Source: Desulfovibrionaceae bacterium (lineage in GTDB: Bacteria; Desulfobacterota; Desulfovibrionia; Desulfovibrionales; Desulfovibrionaceae). From it: 64,000 bases of DNA. The stretch covers positions 42,694-106,693 of the forward strand of contig JAVHLG010000004.1 in the NCBI GenBank assembly GCA_031082225.1. The letters run 5' to 3'. The position numbers and the translations under genes are program-made. Below are positions 52,510 through 61,554 of this stretch, in pieces; position 1 is the first letter of the stretch, and every line of letters starts with the position of its first letter. The notes beneath the pieces are model-generated. The model made no database searches and was not told the DNA's origin. It saw only the letters and a program-made list of their open reading frames with translations.

Positions 52510-54558
52510 TTACGCCGCCGCCCGGCCCATGGCTCCCGCCGTCTCGTCCGGGAAGAGCGGCAGGGTGAAGATGAACCGCGACCCCCGGCCGGGTTCGGAT
52601 TCCACCCGGACGGTCCCGCCCAGGCGTTCGGTCTCGGCCCGGACCGCCGCCAGGCCCACCCCCCGGCCGGAGAGCAGGCTCACCTCGTCGCGGGTGGAAA
52701 AATCGTCCCGGAAAAGCAGCGCGTAGACCGCCTCCGGCCCCATGTCCCCGGCTGATTCAGGGGACGCCAGCCCTTTGTCCACGGCCTTGTCCAGCACCCG
52801 GGCCACGTCGATGCCCCGGCCGTCGTCGGACACCGTCAGGCACACCATGTCGTCCCCGGTACGCGTCACATGGCAGGCGATGGTCCCGGTCTCGGGCTTG
52901 CCCGTGGCCAGGCGTTCGTCCATGTCCTCCAGGCCGTGGTCGATCATGTTGCGGAACACATGCACCAGGGCCTTGACGAACGCCTCCCGGGGCTGTCGGT
53001 CCACGAACACGTCGTCGCCGGTGATGAGCAGCGGGGCCACGGCCTTTTCCAGGCGCTCGGCCAGACCGGCCAGATAGTCGCCGTAGGGGGCCAGGATGTC
53101 CTTGACGTTGTGGCGGCGCAGCACCCGCAGTTCGGCCAAAACGGCCTCCCGCGCGGCCCCGGACAGAAGCGAACCCACCCGGGCCTCCAGGTCCAGCAGG
53201 GCGCGTTTGTCCACCCGCAGGCTCTCGCTGCCGCCAAAGAAGGATTCCCCGAGGATGCCGGTCAGGATGGACACATCCCGTTCCAGGATCAGTTCGGCGT
53301 TCAGATCCTCCAAGGCGGCCGCAAGCGCCTCCCGGGACGGCGGCGTCTGGCCTGCGGCCATGGCCGCCAGGGCGTTTTCCGTCTCGTGCAGGGCGGCGGC
53401 GGTGTTGTGCAGGCCCAACTGGGCGAAATCGCCCTTGAAGGTATGCACCTGACGGAAGATTTCGGCCAGGGCCGTGGCGGCGCAGTCGTTTTGCCCGAGA
53501 GCGGCGACATCTGCGGCCAGATTCCCGGCGAACTCCCGGAAGGCGGCCATGGCGGCGAGCACCTCGGACTGCCGGGACAGGGCCCGGACCACCATCTTGA
53601 CGTTGTTTTTCTCCTCGGCCATCTCCCGTTCCAGGCGTTTTTTCTCGGTGACGTCGGTCAGTATGACCATCATCCGGATTTCGTCCCGGCGGCGGATGAG
53701 CTTGTACTGGGCGCGCACGGCCCGGTCGTGGATGGTCAGGTCCGTGGGCAGAAGCGACAGGAAGACCTTTTGCTGCAGGGGCCTGGCCGCCAGGAAGATG
53801 CCGTCCAGCACCTCGACCACGGTCTTTTGGGTCTCGGGGGGCAGATGCCGGGCCACAAGCTCGGGAAAGCGGCGGCCGCCGAGGGGGGCCCGGAAAAGCT
53901 GGACGCACTCCAGGCTGTATTCCTCGGAGATGGCCAGGTCCGGGCCAAAGGACAGAAATCCCTGCCCGGCGTTGTCCAACAGGTTTTTTATGGCCTCGTT
54001 GCGGTCGCGCAGTTCGTTGCTTTTGGCCTCGATCTGCTGCCGGTGGAGGATCTCGGCCTCGTTGGCCAGGCGCAGGATCTCCTGCTGTTCGCTGAGCAGT
54101 TCGATCTGCCGTCCCCGGCCGCGCGACAGTTCCAGCATGAAGCGCTTGATGCTGACCACCCCCAGGTAGCGGTCCTCCTCGGTGACCAGCACCATGTCGT
54201 AGAGATGGTTGGGGTCGCGGTTCATGGCGATGACCGCGATGGAGGCCACGTCCACGGAGACCTCCACGATCAGCGGGGCCGGGTTCATGATCAGCCGGAT
54301 GGGCCGGGTCATGAACAGGTCGCGGCCGTAGAGGGAGCCGAGCTTCTGGTAGAACTCGTTGCGCATGATGAGCCCGGCCGGGCGGTCGCCGTCCAGCACG
54401 GCCACGCCGTCGGCATCGGGATGTTCCTTGAAAAAGGCGTGGACCGCGCCGCCCAGGGCCGAGGCCTTGAAGGTCATGGCCTGTTCGACAAGGTTTTTGA
54501 TGGTCTGGTCTTCGCTGGACAGGTCAGCGGGGCTGAAGGCGGCCAGGGTGGCGCTCAT
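52510..54558 (-). CDS. CBS-Hpt-HATPase_c signalling protein (CheA-like kinase)
   Basis: N-terminal CBS-like region, PAS-like centre, Hpt motif VHTFKGDFAQLGL, C-terminal HATPase DDGRGIDVARVLDKAV...GRGVGLAAVRAETERLGG. Confidence 0.88.
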   Translation of the reverse strand: MSATLAAFSPADLSSEDQTIKNLVEQAMTFKASALGGAVHAFFKEHPDADGVAVLDGDRPAGLIMRNEFYQKLGSLYGRDLFMTRPIRLIMNPAPLIVEVSVDVASIAVIAMNRDPNHLYDMVLVTEEDRYLGVVSIKRFMLELSRGRGRQIELLSEQQEILRLANEAEILHRQQIEAKSNELRDRNEAIKNLLDNAGQGFLSFGPDLAISEEYSLECVQLFRAPLGGRRFPELVARHLPPETQKTVVEVLDGIFLAARPLQQKVFLSLLPTDLTIHDRAVRAQYKLIRRRDEIRMMVILTDVTEKKRLEREMAEEKNNVKMVVRALSRQSEVLAAMAAFREFAGNLAADVAALGQNDCAATALAEIFRQVHTFKGDFAQLGLHNTAAALHETENALAAMAAGQTPPSREALAAALEDLNAELILERDVSILTGILGESFFGGSESLRVDKRALLDLEARVGSLLSGAAREAVLAELRVLRRHNVKDILAPYGDYLAGLAERLEKAVAPLLITGDDVFVDRQPREAFVKALVHVFRNMIDHGLEDMDERLATGKPETGTIACHVTRTGDDMVCLTVSDDGRGIDVARVLDKAVDKGLASPESAGDMGPEAVYALLFRDDFSTRDEVSLLSGRGVGLAAVRAETERLGGTVRVESEPGRGSRFIFTLPLFPDETAGAMGRAAA

Positions 54559-54586
54559 GGGGTACCTCTTTGTTGTGCCGCCGATG

Positions 54587-54949
54587 TCAGGCGGCCAGCA
54601 CCTCGGCCACGGCGTCCAGCACCTTGTCGGCCTCAAACGGCTTGGTCAGGTAATGGCGGGCCCCGTTTTGCAGGGCCTCCAATATCTTGGCCCCCTGGCC
54701 CAGGGCGCTGATCATCACCACCCGGGCCTCTTCGTCTGCGGCCACGATGTTTTTTAAGCCCTCAATGCCGCTGACCCGGGGCATGGTGATGTCCATGGTC
54801 ACCAGATCGGGCTTGAGGGATTTGTACTTTTCCAGGGCGTCATGGCCGTCTCCGGCCTCGCCGACGATCTCGTGACCGGCGTGTTCCAGGATTTCCTTAA
54901 GGCTTTTGCGGGAGACGGCGGAATCGTCCACCACGAGGATGCGGGCCAT
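54587..54949 (-). CDS. CheY-like response regulator
   Basis: MARILVVDDSAVSRKSLKEILEHAGHEIVGEAGDG...DLVTMDITMPRVSGIEGL...LTKPFEADKV. Confidence 0.96.
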   Translation of the reverse strand: MARILVVDDSAVSRKSLKEILEHAGHEIVGEAGDGHDALEKYKSLKPDLVTMDITMPRVSGIEGLKNIVAADEEARVVMISALGQGAKILEALQNGARHYLTKPFEADKVLDAVAEVLAA

Positions 54950-54973
54950 GGCATGTGCTCCTTTGCGCTGCGG

Positions 54974-55870
54974 CTAATTGAAAATCGGCGACCCAAGGCC
55001 GATGAAAAAGGTGAACTCCCCGAACGGCAGGTGAAACGGAATGGCGTAGGCCACGCCCACGGCCCGGATGACGCCGCCGCTTCGGCACTCGGGGGGCAGA
55101 AGCTCCAGTTCCACCCAGTCGTTGGACAGCTTGGAGAGAAAAAGCCCGTTTTGCACGTTCATGAATTCCCCCAGGGCGTCCCGGGCCATGTCGTCGAATC
55201 CGTCCATGGGCATCCTGGCGTAGCGCGCCGCGAATTCGGCCATGGCCGGGCCCGATCCGGAAAAGCCGGTGAAAATCTTGAAGCGGCCGTCCATCTCCTG
55301 GTGCACCATATGGTCGAAGGGCGTGACCGCGACCTTTTCGGCCCGCCGGATGGCGATGCCGGAGTCGATGAAACGCACCAGGTTGCGGGTAAAAAGGGCG
55401 AAATATCCGGCGTAGACCTCGGGGTCGCCAAGCTCGGGCATCCGGGCCAGGGAGGCGGCCACGGCGTCCAGGTCGTTTTCCTTGAGGGCCTGGTATTCGG
55501 CGTCGGAAAAGCCCGAGTCGCGGCGATAGGCGGCCAGCACCCGCTCGATGTCCTCGAAGCTCATGATGCCCTTGTCGGCCAGGGCCTGGCTGACCAGCAG
55601 GTGGCGCTTGCTCTGGCGGGACAACAGGTCCGTGAGCTGGTCCTCGGTGAGGTAGCCCTTGCCGATGGCGATCTCGCCGAAACGCATGTCGAAGGTGGCC
55701 TGGAGGCGGTGGGCGGTCTCCACCTGCTCGGCGGTCATGTAGCCCGCGTCGATGGCCAGGATGCCGATCTTGACCCGCACGGAATCCTGCAGGGCCAGAA
55801 CCTCGCGCAACTGGTCGGCGGTGATGTGTTTTTTCTCGAGAAGGTAATGACCGAAGAAGTGGCTGAACAT
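54974..55870 (-). CDS. MshEN-like plus CheX-like domain protein
   Basis: N-terminal GHYLLEKKHITADQLREVLALQ and IAIGKGYLTEDQLTDLL repeats; C-terminal CheX-like FTGFSGSGPAMAEFAARYARMPMDGFDDMARDALGEFMNVQNGLFLSKLS. Confidence 0.7.
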   Translation of the reverse strand: MFSHFFGHYLLEKKHITADQLREVLALQDSVRVKIGILAIDAGYMTAEQVETAHRLQATFDMRFGEIAIGKGYLTEDQLTDLLSRQSKRHLLVSQALADKGIMSFEDIERVLAAYRRDSGFSDAEYQALKENDLDAVAASLARMPELGDPEVYAGYFALFTRNLVRFIDSGIAIRRAEKVAVTPFDHMVHQEMDGRFKIFTGFSGSGPAMAEFAARYARMPMDGFDDMARDALGEFMNVQNGLFLSKLSNDWVELELLPPECRSGGVIRAVGVAYAIPFHLPFGEFTFFIGLGSPIFN

Positions 55871-56055
55871 CGGGGGTGCTCTCCTTGTGAATCGGCCATG
55901 CAGCGGGCCGTTGCTCACAGGGAAGCTACGCGCGGCGTGTGATGGTTCCTTCAAATTCGCGTGGCGATTTCATGAAGCTGTGCGCCGGTTCACCACGAAA
56001 AACGGGGAACCCCCCAATGGGAGGCCCCCCGTCGCATATTCTTCCCCCGGTACGG

Positions 56056-56100
56056 GATTCCAAAGGGCTTTAGCCCTTTGGCCGCCGGAGGCATTTCTTA
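56056..56100. repeat. Intergenic palindromic element CCAAAGGG..CCCTTTGG, copy 2
   Basis: gattccaaagggctttagccctttggccgccggaggcatttctt. Confidence 0.8.
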
Positions 56101-56115
56101 CATCAATTCCCGGCG

Positions 56116-58350
56116 CTACCGCCGGTCCCGGCGATCCCCGCCGCGTCCGCCGAAGCGGTCGCCGCCGCGTCCGCCGCGATCCCCGCCCGGACGGCGTGCG
56201 CCGCCGGTCTTGGGATAGTCGGCCGGGTCGTAGGGGCGGCCCTGCTCCTCGAAGAGCACGGCCTTGCGCGACAGGCGCACCCGGCCGTTGGACTCCACAT
56301 CCAGCACCTTGACCTCCATGGGCTGTCCGAGCTTGACCACGTCGGCCACGTTTTCCACGCGCTCGGTGTCAAGCTGCGAGACATGCACCAGGCCGTCCAG
56401 GCCGGGCAGGATCTCCACCACCACGCCGCAGTCCAGAACCTTGGTCACCGTGCCCTGGTAGTTCCGGCCCACGTCGGCCTTCTGGTCGAAGTACATCACG
56501 CGCTCTTTGGCCTTTTCCAGGGCCTCGAGGGTGGGGGCGAAGATGCTCACCTTGCCCGAATCCTCGATGTCGATGGAGGCGCCGGTCTCGGCGGTGATGG
56601 CCTTGATCATCTTTCCCCCCGGGCCGATGATCTCCCGGATCTTTTCCGGGTTGACCATGACCACGGCCAGTTGCGGCGCGTTGGGCGACAGTTCCGGCCT
56701 GGGGGCGGCCAGAACCTCGTTCATCTTGCCCAGGATGTGCTGGCGGGCGTCGCGGGCCTGGTACAGGGCCTTGCGCATGATGTCCTGGGGGATGCCGGTG
56801 GTCTTGATGTCCATCTGGATGCCGGTCACCGCGTCGTGGGTGCCCGCCACCTTGAAGTCCATGTCGCCCATGGCGTCCTCGTCGCCGAGGATGTCCGTGA
56901 GCACGTGGAACTCGTCGCCTTCCTTGATGAGTCCCATGGCGATGCCGGCCACGGGCTCCTTGATGGGCACGCCCGCGTCCATGAGCGCCAGGCTGGCGCC
57001 GCACACCGAGGCCATGGACGAGGAGCCGTTGGACTCCATGACCTGGGAGACCACCCGGATGGTGAAGGGGAAGTCCTCGGAGGAGGGCAGCACCTGCTGG
57101 ATGGAGCGTTCGGCCAGGGCGCCGTGGCCGATCTCGCGCCGGGACGGGCCGCGCAGCATCTTGACCTCGCCCACGCAGTAGGGCGGGAAGTTGTAGTGCA
57201 GCATGAAACGCTTGGAGGAGTCGCCGGTAAGCGTCTCGATTTTCTGCTCGTCGCCGGTGCTGCCAAGCGTGGCCACGCACAGGGCCTTGGTCTCGCCCCG
57301 GGTGAACAGGCAGGAGCCGTGGGTGCGCGGCAGCACCCCGACCTCGGTGGCGATGGGCCGTACGGTGGTCAGGTCGCGGTTGTCGATGCGCGTGCCCGTG
57401 GACCGGATGCGCTCGCGCATGATGGATTTCTCCATCTTGTCCATGAGTTCCTTGGCCTGTCCCTTGAACTCGGGATGCTCGGGATACGCGGCGGCGACGG
57501 CTTCCAGGACCGCCGTCTTGACCTTCTTGCGGGCCTCGCGGCGTTCCATCTTGTCGGTGATGGAGAGGGCGGCGGTCATGTCGGCCGTGGCCAGTTCCGT
57601 GACCTTGGCGTCGATTTCCGGGTTGATCTGGGGCGGCGTGAATTCGATCTTGGGCAAGCCCACCTTGGCCCGCATCTCCTCCTGGAGATCAAGCAGGGGG
57701 ATGATCTGCTTATGCCCCCATTCCAGGGCGTCGGCGATGAGATCCTCGGTCACGAACCTGCCGCCGCCTTCGACCATGACCACGGCGTCGCGGCTGGCCG
57801 CAAAAACCATGTTCAGGGTGCTCGGGCCGTTTAAGGCCGCATAGGAGGGGTTTAAGACGAACTGGCCGTCCACGTAGCCCACCCGGGCCCCGGCGATGGG
57901 GCCAAGGAAGGGGATCTTGGAGATGTGCAGGGCCGTGGAGGCCCCGGTCAGGGCCAGGATGTCCGGATCGGTGAAGGGATCGGCGGACAGGACCGTGGCG
58001 ATGATCTGGACCTCGTCCCGGAAGCCCTTGGGGAAAAGCGGGCGGCAGGGCCGGTCGATGGAACGGCAGACCAGCACCTCGCGCTCGGAGGGGCGGCCGA
58101 TCTCGCGGCGGAAATAGCCGCCCGGGATGCGCCCGGAGGCATAGGACATTTCCTGGTAATCCACGACCAGGGGGAAAAAGCCCTTGTCCATTTCCAGGGT
58201 CTGGGTGCAGGCCGTGACCAGCACCACGTTGTCGCCGCTTTGGATCCAGACGGCGCCGTCGGCCTGGTTGGCCAGCCGCCCGGTTTCAATGATGAAGGTG
58301 TTGTCGCCGATAGTGGTTTGCAGGCGGGTAGCCGGTGTTCCAAATGCCAT
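56116..58350 (-). CDS. pnp: Polyribonucleotide nucleotidyltransferase
   Basis: Two RNase PH domains, KH (GPGGKMIKAITAETGASIDIED), S1; Arg/Gly-rich tail. Confidence 0.98.
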   Translation of the reverse strand: MAFGTPATRLQTTIGDNTFIIETGRLANQADGAVWIQSGDNVVLVTACTQTLEMDKGFFPLVVDYQEMSYASGRIPGGYFRREIGRPSEREVLVCRSIDRPCRPLFPKGFRDEVQIIATVLSADPFTDPDILALTGASTALHISKIPFLGPIAGARVGYVDGQFVLNPSYAALNGPSTLNMVFAASRDAVVMVEGGGRFVTEDLIADALEWGHKQIIPLLDLQEEMRAKVGLPKIEFTPPQINPEIDAKVTELATADMTAALSITDKMERREARKKVKTAVLEAVAAAYPEHPEFKGQAKELMDKMEKSIMRERIRSTGTRIDNRDLTTVRPIATEVGVLPRTHGSCLFTRGETKALCVATLGSTGDEQKIETLTGDSSKRFMLHYNFPPYCVGEVKMLRGPSRREIGHGALAERSIQQVLPSSEDFPFTIRVVSQVMESNGSSSMASVCGASLALMDAGVPIKEPVAGIAMGLIKEGDEFHVLTDILGDEDAMGDMDFKVAGTHDAVTGIQMDIKTTGIPQDIMRKALYQARDARQHILGKMNEVLAAPRPELSPNAPQLAVVMVNPEKIREIIGPGGKMIKAITAETGASIDIEDSGKVSIFAPTLEALEKAKERVMYFDQKADVGRNYQGTVTKVLDCGVVVEILPGLDGLVHVSQLDTERVENVADVVKLGQPMEVKVLDVESNGRVRLSRKAVLFEEQGRPYDPADYPKTGGARRPGGDRGGRGGDRFGGRGGDRRDRR

Positions 58351-58562
58351 AGGGTGTGTTCCTCGTTTTCGGGCCGGGGCGATTCCCGATGCAAAACCCG
58401 ATGTTGGGGTTGGCCCCCCCAAAAAACTCCGTCAGGCGCGGCGGCCATCGGGACCGGATGGCGGTCCCGCCGCCCGGCGCGCATGGTGAATTTTCGGGGA
58501 GGCGGGGGCCGTCCCGCGCGAGGCCGTTGTCCGGCAACGCGCGGGATGGCCCCCGGCCGGTG

Positions 58563-58832
58563 CTACTTGCGCAGCCCAAGTCTCGCGATGAGATCGCGAT
58601 AGCGTTGGATGTCCTTGTTCTTCAGGTACTTGAGAAGCTTGCGACGCTGTCCGACAAGTTTCAAAAGGCCCGTGCGGGAATGGAAATCCTTGGCATGGAC
58701 CTTGAAATGGTTCGTCAGATAGTTGATGCGCGTGGTGAGAAGCGCCACCTGCACCTCAGGGGAGCCGGTGTCGCCCTCATGCTTCTTGTACTCCTCGATG
58801 ACCTTGGATTTGTCCTCGGCGGTCATGACCAC
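58563..58832 (-). CDS. rpsO: 30S ribosomal protein S15
   Basis: [69 protein letters not shown]. Confidence 0.98.
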   Translation of the reverse strand: MVMTAEDKSKVIEEYKKHEGDTGSPEVQVALLTTRINYLTNHFKVHAKDFHSRTGLLKLVGQRRKLLKYLKNKDIQRYRDLIARLGLRK

Positions 58833-58936
58833 AGCGATATCCTCCGTTTGTCGTGTTTATCGCCTCGCGCGACCCGTCCGTTTCGCACCGGGCGCAGGCC
58901 CGGGGAAAACGGAAGCGGGAAGGCCGGACGTCTGCG

Positions 58937-59839
58937 TCAGCCGAGGCCGCGCACAATCGCCCACCGCACCGCGCCGTCCGTCGCCACCGCCTCTGCGGCG
59001 GCCAGGGGGTCGCCACCTGGACCGAGGAGCAGGGCCCTGTCGCCCGGGGCCGCGCCTGCGGCGTCAAGCCGCATGCCCCGGGCCACCTTGGCCGCATCCT
59101 CCGCCCCGAAACGCACCCGTGGCCAGTCCGGAAGCGCCGCCTCAAGGGGCAAGACCCTCTCGGGCAGGCGCTCGGGTTCGGCCAGCACCCCGGCCAGGCC
59201 ATGGGCCTGGCTGAGGGAAAACGGACGGCTGTATTCCCGGACAAGAGAGGTCATCACCGCGCCGCACAGAAGTCGCTGCCCCAGGCTGTGGACCAGGGAG
59301 CGGACATAGGCGCCGGACGATACCCGTATCCGGAAAAGGATCGACGGCAGGTCCATGGCAACGACCTGCGCATCGGAAATCTCGACCTCTTTGGTCTTGA
59401 CCGGGGTCATCATGCCCCGTCTGGCCAGTTCATACAAGGGTTTTCCCTGGTGCTTGGCCGCCGAATAGGGCGGCACCTCCTGCACCTGACAGCCGTTTGC
59501 GGCTGCAATCTCGCGCAGCACATCCCCCTCGGTCACCGACTGCCAGGAAAATTCGCCGGTCACGGTGCCCTGGATGTCGTAGGTGTCCGTGGTCAGGCCC
59601 AGGCGCATGCCCGCCAGATAGACCTTGTCGTCGTGCAAAAAGGTGGCGACCTTGGTGGCCCGCCCCAGAAGCACCACCAAAACGCCCTGGGCCAGGGGAT
59701 CCAGCGTCCCGGCGTGGCCGATCTTTTTTTGCCCCAGGCGGTACTTGATGTCGTTTAAGCACGCCGTGGAGGTCGGCCCCGAGGGCTTGTCCAGGACCAG
59801 GACGCCGTGCTGCTGGTCAGGTTTGCGGATCTTCGTCAT
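58937..59839 (-). CDS. truB: tRNA pseudouridine synthase B
   Basis: GVLVLDKPSGPTSTACLNDIKYRLGQKKIGHAGTLDPLAQGVLVV. Confidence 0.97.
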   Translation of the reverse strand: MTKIRKPDQQHGVLVLDKPSGPTSTACLNDIKYRLGQKKIGHAGTLDPLAQGVLVVLLGRATKVATFLHDDKVYLAGMRLGLTTDTYDIQGTVTGEFSWQSVTEGDVLREIAAANGCQVQEVPPYSAAKHQGKPLYELARRGMMTPVKTKEVEISDAQVVAMDLPSILFRIRVSSGAYVRSLVHSLGQRLLCGAVMTSLVREYSRPFSLSQAHGLAGVLAEPERLPERVLPLEAALPDWPRVRFGAEDAAKVARGMRLDAAGAAPGDRALLLGPGGDPLAAAEAVATDGAVRWAIVRGLG

Positions 59840-59869
59840 GAATTCTCGTGATGCATCGTTGGAAACGGG

Positions 59870-59913
59870 ATTCCAAAAGGCCAAGCCCTTTGGCCCCCGG
59901 AGGGGTATTCCTG
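59870..59913. repeat. Intergenic palindromic element, degenerate copy 3
   Basis: gattccaaaaggccaagccctttggcccccggaggggtattcct. Confidence 0.7.
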
Positions 59914-59917
59914 TCGC

Positions 59918-60877
59918 CTAGGATGCCAGCGACTGCCCGACCGAGGCCGTCAAAATGTGTTCCGCCGCGTCCAGCGGCCCGTCCACGGACCCGCCCGAGG
60001 CGTTTTTATGGCCGCCGCCGCCGAAAGACGCCGCCACCCGCTGCACATCCACGTCGCCCACCGAGCGCAGGCTGAATTTCACCCGTTTGTCCGGCAGTTC
60101 GCGCACGGCCACGGCCGCCAGCACCCCGCGCACCCGCAGCACCCAGTTCACCAGCCCGTCGCAGTCCTCGACCGAAGTGCCGGTGCGGGCCAGGGTCTCC
60201 TGGGAGATGGCGACGGCGCCGACGCGGCCGCCGAAGTGCAGCGTCATGCCGCCCATGACCTCGGACCACAGGCGGATGCGCGACAGGGACCACTGGTTTT
60301 TCAGGCGGGCGTTGGTCTGGCCCAGGTTGAGCCCGGCGCGCAGGATGCGGGCCGCCAGTTCCAGGGTCTCGGGACGGGTGGAGCCGAAGGTGAAATCCCC
60401 GGTATCCGTGACCATGGCCACATAGAGGCATTGCCCCAGGCCGCCGGTCAGGGGGATGTCCAGGTGTTCGGCCAGGGCCGCCACCATCTCGCCGGTGGAC
60501 GAGGCAGTGGTGTCCACCCAGTTTATGGCCCCGAAGCCGGGGTTGCCCAGGTGGTGGTCGATGACGATGAGCCGGCCCGGGTCCACGAATTTTTCCAAAG
60601 GCCCCAAACGCGGGCCGTCGCCGCAGTCCAGGGCCACGGCGAACCCGTAGTCCGCAGGCATGTCCGTGGTCCACGGCCCGGGGAAGTCCATCCAGGAATA
60701 CTGGCCGGGCAGGGGCGAGGCGTTGGCCAGGACGAAGCGTTTGCCCAGGCGGGCCAGGATGTGGCCCAGGGCGGCGGCCGAGCCCACGGCGTCGCCGTCG
60801 GGATTCTCGTGGGACAGGATGGCGATGTCGTCTCGCTCCGCAAGGATGCGCGCGATATCACGCATCGGGGCGGGCAT
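59918..60877 (-). CDS. nrnA: DHH-family phosphoesterase (NrnA-like)
   Basis: DDIAILSHENPDGDAVGSAAALGHIL; VIDHHLGNPGFGAINWVDTTASSTGEM; FGGGGHKNASGG. Confidence 0.95.
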   Translation of the reverse strand: MPAPMRDIARILAERDDIAILSHENPDGDAVGSAAALGHILARLGKRFVLANASPLPGQYSWMDFPGPWTTDMPADYGFAVALDCGDGPRLGPLEKFVDPGRLIVIDHHLGNPGFGAINWVDTTASSTGEMVAALAEHLDIPLTGGLGQCLYVAMVTDTGDFTFGSTRPETLELAARILRAGLNLGQTNARLKNQWSLSRIRLWSEVMGGMTLHFGGRVGAVAISQETLARTGTSVEDCDGLVNWVLRVRGVLAAVAVRELPDKRVKFSLRSVGDVDVQRVAASFGGGGHKNASGGSVDGPLDAAEHILTASVGQSLAS

Positions 60878-61199
60878 AGACCATGTCCTCAAGGAAACTG
60901 TCACGCTCGAACCGCAGTTCGGGGATGAATTTGATCTTGAGCCTGCGGCCCAAAAGCCCGCGCATGAAGCCCTTGGCGTGTTCGAGTCCGGCGGCGGCCG
61001 CAGCCAGCCTGGCCGCATCGCCGTGCAGGGTGTAGAAGACCTTGGCCACGCTTAAATCGGTATTTAAGGCCACGCCGCTTATGGTCACCAGTTCGAGCCT
61101 GGGGTCCGTCACGTCTTCCACGAGCATCTGGGCGATTTCCCGCATAATCAGGTCGGAAAGCCGGGTGGAGCGCCGGGAGGTCGCCTGTTTCATAATCAC
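60858..61199 (-). CDS. rbfA: Ribosome-binding factor A
   Basis: STRLSDLIMREIAQMLVEDVTDPRLELVTISGVALNTDLSVAKVFYTL. Confidence 0.96.
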   Translation of the reverse strand: MIMKQATSRRSTRLSDLIMREIAQMLVEDVTDPRLELVTISGVALNTDLSVAKVFYTLHGDAARLAAAAAGLEHAKGFMRGLLGRRLKIKFIPELRFERDSFLEDMVYARPDA

Positions 61200-61251
61200 T
61201 ATCCTTGCCGACCCCGGGGGGTCGCGCCAGATCAGCCCGGGCCAGACCGGT

Positions 61252-61539
61252 TCAGACCTGAATGATCTCGATGTCGTCGTAGACCAGTTCGGCCGCGTCC
61301 ATGGCCACGACCTTGTTGAGCGCCTTCTGCAAAAGCCCCTGCACCCGGGGGGCGTCCGGGGACACGGTCACCGCGGCCAGGACCAGGGTGTCGTGGGCAT
61401 CCTGGCGGGCGATCTCGCTTATGGCCACATTGAAGGTGTTGCGCAGCTTCTGCTTGAGGCTTAAGGCCACGCGCCGTTTGCCCTTGAGCGAGTCGTTGCC
61501 GTGGAGCCGAAACTCCAGGGTCAGGATGCCGATGACCAT
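61252..61539 (-). CDS. DUF503 family protein (YlxP-like)
   Basis: MVIGILTLEFRLHGNDSLKGKRRVALSLKQKLRNTFNVAISEI. Confidence 0.95.
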   Translation of the reverse strand: MVIGILTLEFRLHGNDSLKGKRRVALSLKQKLRNTFNVAISEIARQDAHDTLVLAAVTVSPDAPRVQGLLQKALNKVVAMDAAELVYDDIEIIQV

Positions 61540-61554
61540 GGGCAGACCGCCGCC

